A stretch of DNA of 24,571 nucleotides, taken from positions 12,213-36,783 of the forward strand of contig DHKA01000050.1 of the NCBI GenBank assembly GCA_002404605.1, read 5' to 3'. Origin of the DNA: Clostridiales bacterium UBA4706 (lineage in GTDB: Bacteria > Bacillota > Clostridia > Oscillospirales > Oscillospiraceae). A program made the position numbers and the translations under genes. The notes under the pieces were generated by a model. The model made no database searches and was not told the origin of the DNA. It saw only the letters and a list, made by a program, of their open reading frames with translations. Below, piece after piece: positions 22,718 through 24,571 of the stretch (positions are counted from its first letter, which is position 1; each line of letters opens with the position of its first letter).

Positions 22718-23461
22718 GTGAACGGCAGCTATTTTCTTTTGACCAATCTGTTGTCCGAGGATGAGAAGCGCGTGATCATGGGCATTGCCGCGCACATCGA
22801 GCGCGGCGAAAAGCGCGTCGGCATCCAGCAGATCGCAAACGAAAACTTCCTCTCCGCTGCGACGATCGTGAAAATGTGCAAGCGCCTCGGCTTTGACGGT
22901 TACAGCGAGCTCTATTACTATCTCAGCGGTCAAATGGACCGGCGCGGCGAGCGAAGCGCGGAAAATCTCAAGACGCTCGTGGACAACTATTCGGACGAGC
23001 TTGTGAACGGCTTCTGCGCGCTGCTCGACGCTTCGCGCCAGGCGAAGATGTTCACGACCGGCGAGGGATTTTCCAATATTGTGGGCGAATATATCGCGCA
23101 GCGGCTCTCCATCTGCGGCTTTATGGTCTATAATAACGTGCATTTTTACGATCACATGCTCTTCTGCACGGCGCACGATCTCACCGACGAGGAAGAAGCG
23201 CCGAGCGTCATGTTCGCCGTGAGCCAGAGCGGAGAGACCGAACCGGTGCTCAACGACGTGCGCCACGCCCGGCAGAACGGCCAGAAGGTCGTGACGTTCA
23301 CCAAGCGCGCCGATTCCGCGCTCGCGCGGCTTTCGGATCTTGTCATCGTGGTGGACGGCTCAAAGCAGACGCTCGCCGGAAGTCTGCCGAATCCCTTTTT
23401 CGGCCATGTGATCCTCGCGTTTGAGGAGCTGGTGGCGTACTACTTCTCTTCAAAGAACTAA
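22718..23461 (+). CDS. MurR/RpiR-family transcriptional regulator (HTH plus SIS domain)
   Basis: This 247-residue regulator has an N-terminal HTH_6 domain (about 1-75, with VGIQQIANENFLSAATIVKM, CKRLGFDGYSELYYYL) and a C-terminal SIS sugar-phosphate-binding domain (about 105-240, with FTTGEGFSNIVGEYIAQRL, MFAVSQSGETEPVLNDV and KVVTFTKRADSALARLSDL). SQSGET is the typical SIS phosphosugar-binding loop. Relatives control sugar-phosphate or amino-sugar catabolism and respond to phosphorylated ligands. The start is GTG at 22718, supported by GGGGGAGGG 6 nt upstream. The next gene, 121 nt downstream on the same strand, is a PhnD-like binding protein with its own promoter, so this regulator may control uptake of a phosphorylated or phosphonate compound; that is inferred. 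Confidence 0.92.
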   Translation: MNGSYFLLTNLLSEDEKRVIMGIAAHIERGEKRVGIQQIANENFLSAATIVKMCKRLGFDGYSELYYYLSGQMDRRGERSAENLKTLVDNYSDELVNGFCALLDASRQAKMFTTGEGFSNIVGEYIAQRLSICGFMVYNNVHFYDHMLFCTAHDLTDEEEAPSVMFAVSQSGETEPVLNDVRHARQNGQKVVTFTKRADSALARLSDLVIVVDGSKQTLAGSLPNPFFGHVILAFEELVAYYFSSKN

Positions 23462-23500
23462 CATTTTTACTGAAACGGAAAATTTTTCTTTCCCGGGGTG

Positions 23501-23509
23501 TGCTATACT
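23501..23509 (+). promoter_or_regulatory. Extended -10 promoter of the phnD-like gene
   Basis: TGCTATACT combines the extended -10 TG with TATACT (23504-23509). No good -35 box is visible, which suits an extended -10 or an activator-dependent promoter. A leader hairpin, GGCGCA (23523-23528) with TGCGCC (23545-23550), follows. Confidence 0.55.
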
Positions 23510-23582
23510 CATTTTGAGGATCGGCGCACCTTGCTTTTTGCGTATGCGCCAAGAAAAAAAGAGTATTATCGGAGGAAAAAGG

Positions 23583-24571
23583 ATGAAAAAGATTTTTGCG
23601 CTCCTGCTGGCGGTCGTTATGACGCTCGGCCTGCTGGCCGGCTGCGGCACCACCGCCGAGACCCCGGCCGCTACCGAGGCTCCCGCCGCGGAAGAGCCCG
23701 CCGCTGAACCCACCGCGGAAGAGCCCGCCGCCGCTGAACCCACCGCGAAGAAGATCGACACCTTGAAGGTCGCGTTCGTCCCGTCCCGCGAGCCGCAGGA
23801 GATCATCACCGCCACCGAACCTCTCAAGGAGATGCTCAAGGAACAGCTTGCCACTCTCGGCTACGAAGTCGGCGAAGTGGAGATCACCGTCGGCACGACG
23901 TATGAAGCGGTCGGCGAAGGTCTTGAAGCCGGCACGATCGACGTCGGCCTCATCCCCGGCGGCACCTACGTCCTCTATGACGACGGCGCCGAGGTCATTC
24001 TCACCGCCACCCGCAATGGTCTGAACAAGGATTCCGACAACGCGAAGGACTGGAACGACGGTCAGCCCACTGAGGCCTCTGACAAGCAGGTCGTTTCTTA
24101 CCGCGCACTGTTCATCGCCGGCCCGTCCGAAAAGGGCAAGGAGCTGCAGGACAAGGTCAACGCCGGTGAAGAGCTCACCTGGGAAGACCTCGACAGCGCC
24201 AACTGGAGCGTCATGAGCACTTCTTCTCCCGCGGGCTACATTTACCCCGCTCTCTGGCTGCAGGATCACTACGGCAAGGGCATCTCGGATCTCTCCAGCG
24301 CCGTGCAGTCTGACTCCTACGCCAGCGCCTTTGCGCGTCTCGCTTCCGGCCAGGTCGATGTTCTCGTGACCTATGCCGACGCCCGCCGCGACTATGCCGA
24401 GCGCTGGAACAGCGAGTTCGGCCGTGAAGGTTCCATCTGGGAGGAGACCGGCGTTATCGGCGTCACCGCGCCCATCTACAACGACACCATCTCCGTGAGC
24501 AAGAACTCGCCCATCATGGATGCCGATCTGATCGCCGCGCTGCAGCAGGCCTTCATCAACATCGGCAACAC
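23583..24571 (+). CDS. phnD: Phosphate/phosphite/phosphonate ABC transporter substrate-binding lipoprotein, PhnD-like (partial, cut by window end)
   Basis: The first 329 codons are present and the frame is open to the edge. A lipoprotein signal peptide (MKKIFALLLAVVMTLGLLAGC, acylated Cys21 after LLAG) is followed by an Ala/Glu/Pro/Thr linker containing two near-identical repeats, then a PhnD-type binding domain beginning LKVAFVPSREPQEIITATEP, with TYEAVGEGLEAGTIDVGLIP, GTYVLYDD, STSSPAGYIYPALWLQ and ASGQVDVLVTYADARRDYAE. These last segments match the ligand-binding loops of phosphonate/phosphite-binding proteins. GGAGGA at about 23571 and AAGG before the ATG serve as ribosome binding site. 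The permease and ATPase genes are expected just beyond the window. The phosphonate ligand is inferred from family. Confidence 0.88.
   Translation, partial: MKKIFALLLAVVMTLGLLAGCGTTAETPAATEAPAAEEPAAEPTAEEPAAAEPTAKKIDTLKVAFVPSREPQEIITATEPLKEMLKEQLATLGYEVGEVEITVGTTYEAVGEGLEAGTIDVGLIPGGTYVLYDDGAEVILTATRNGLNKDSDNAKDWNDGQPTEASDKQVVSYRALFIAGPSEKGKELQDKVNAGEELTWEDLDSANWSVMSTSSPAGYIYPALWLQDHYGKGISDLSSAVQSDSYASAFARLASGQVDVLVTYADARRDYAERWNSEFGREGSIWEETGVIGVTAPIYNDTISVSKNSPIMDADLIAALQQAFINIGN
23691..23747 (+). repeat. Tandem repeat in the PhnD lipoprotein linker
   Basis: A 27-bp unit (23691-23717) is followed by a 30-bp copy (23718-23747) that differs by one inserted GCC codon; both encode EEPA(A)AEPTA. 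It lengthens the flexible tether between lipid anchor and binding domain. Confidence 0.85.

Noticed and set aside
23691..23747. CRISPR-like or mobile repeat
   Set aside because: The two copies are in frame and encode a lipoprotein linker; there are no spacers or flanking signals. No CRISPR array or insertion sequence was found elsewhere in the window.

Overview
The window looks like a chromosomal segment of a GC-rich member of the Bacillota (Clostridia, most like the Oscillospiraceae/Ruminococcaceae). Supporting signs are strong AGGAGG-type ribosome binding sites, a recJ-relA-dtd-MBL gene order typical of clostridia, lipoproteins with Pro/Thr/Glu-rich linkers, MurR/RpiR and LacI regulators, and a Clostridia-style oligopeptide ABC operon. 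The assignment is inferred from gene content and codon use, not from a marker-gene search.

Layout. (1) 57-1079, a membrane-anchored protein of unknown function. (2) 1080-1632, a palindrome-rich region around a small XRE-type regulator (1313-1546). (3) 1633-8312, a complete oligopeptide/dipeptide ABC importer: lipoprotein binding protein, two permeases (the first with a very large extracytoplasmic insertion) and two ATPases. Three hairpins lie between the binding protein and the first permease. (4) 8306-10116, a small DUF3899-like membrane protein on the minus strand and a MATE-family exporter on the plus strand. (5) 10173-19712, seven minus-strand genes with gaps of 2-17 nt: recJ, relA/spoT, dtd, an MBL-fold hydrolase and three paralogous extracytoplasmic leucine-rich-repeat (LRR) proteins, ended by terminator hairpins at 10106-10160. 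(6) 19903-21271, prmA from a good promoter, an unlisted-size 59-residue membrane/basic protein with a hairpin over its ribosome binding site, and tRNA-Arg(ACG) with its own promoter and terminator. (7) 21289-22558, a decayed locus in which the ligand-binding part of a LacI regulator is fused in frame to a MATE transporter remnant carrying an internal deletion, a nonsense codon and a second frameshift. (8) 22718 to the window end, a MurR/RpiR regulator followed by a PhnD-like binding protein that runs off the edge.

How the genes work together. The opp block should import peptides, possibly under the adjacent XRE regulator. The recJ-relA-dtd-MBL block combines DNA repair, stringent response, tRNA proofreading and a glyoxalase-II-like hydrolase, and appears co-transcribed with the LRR surface proteins. 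The RpiR regulator probably controls the phosphonate/phosphite-type transporter that starts at the right edge.

The strongest candidate for something undescribed is the LRR trio: a shared C-terminal module (five short LRRs plus a signature tail) preceded by one or five copies of a long, roughly 69-residue repeat, all inside a stringent-response operon.
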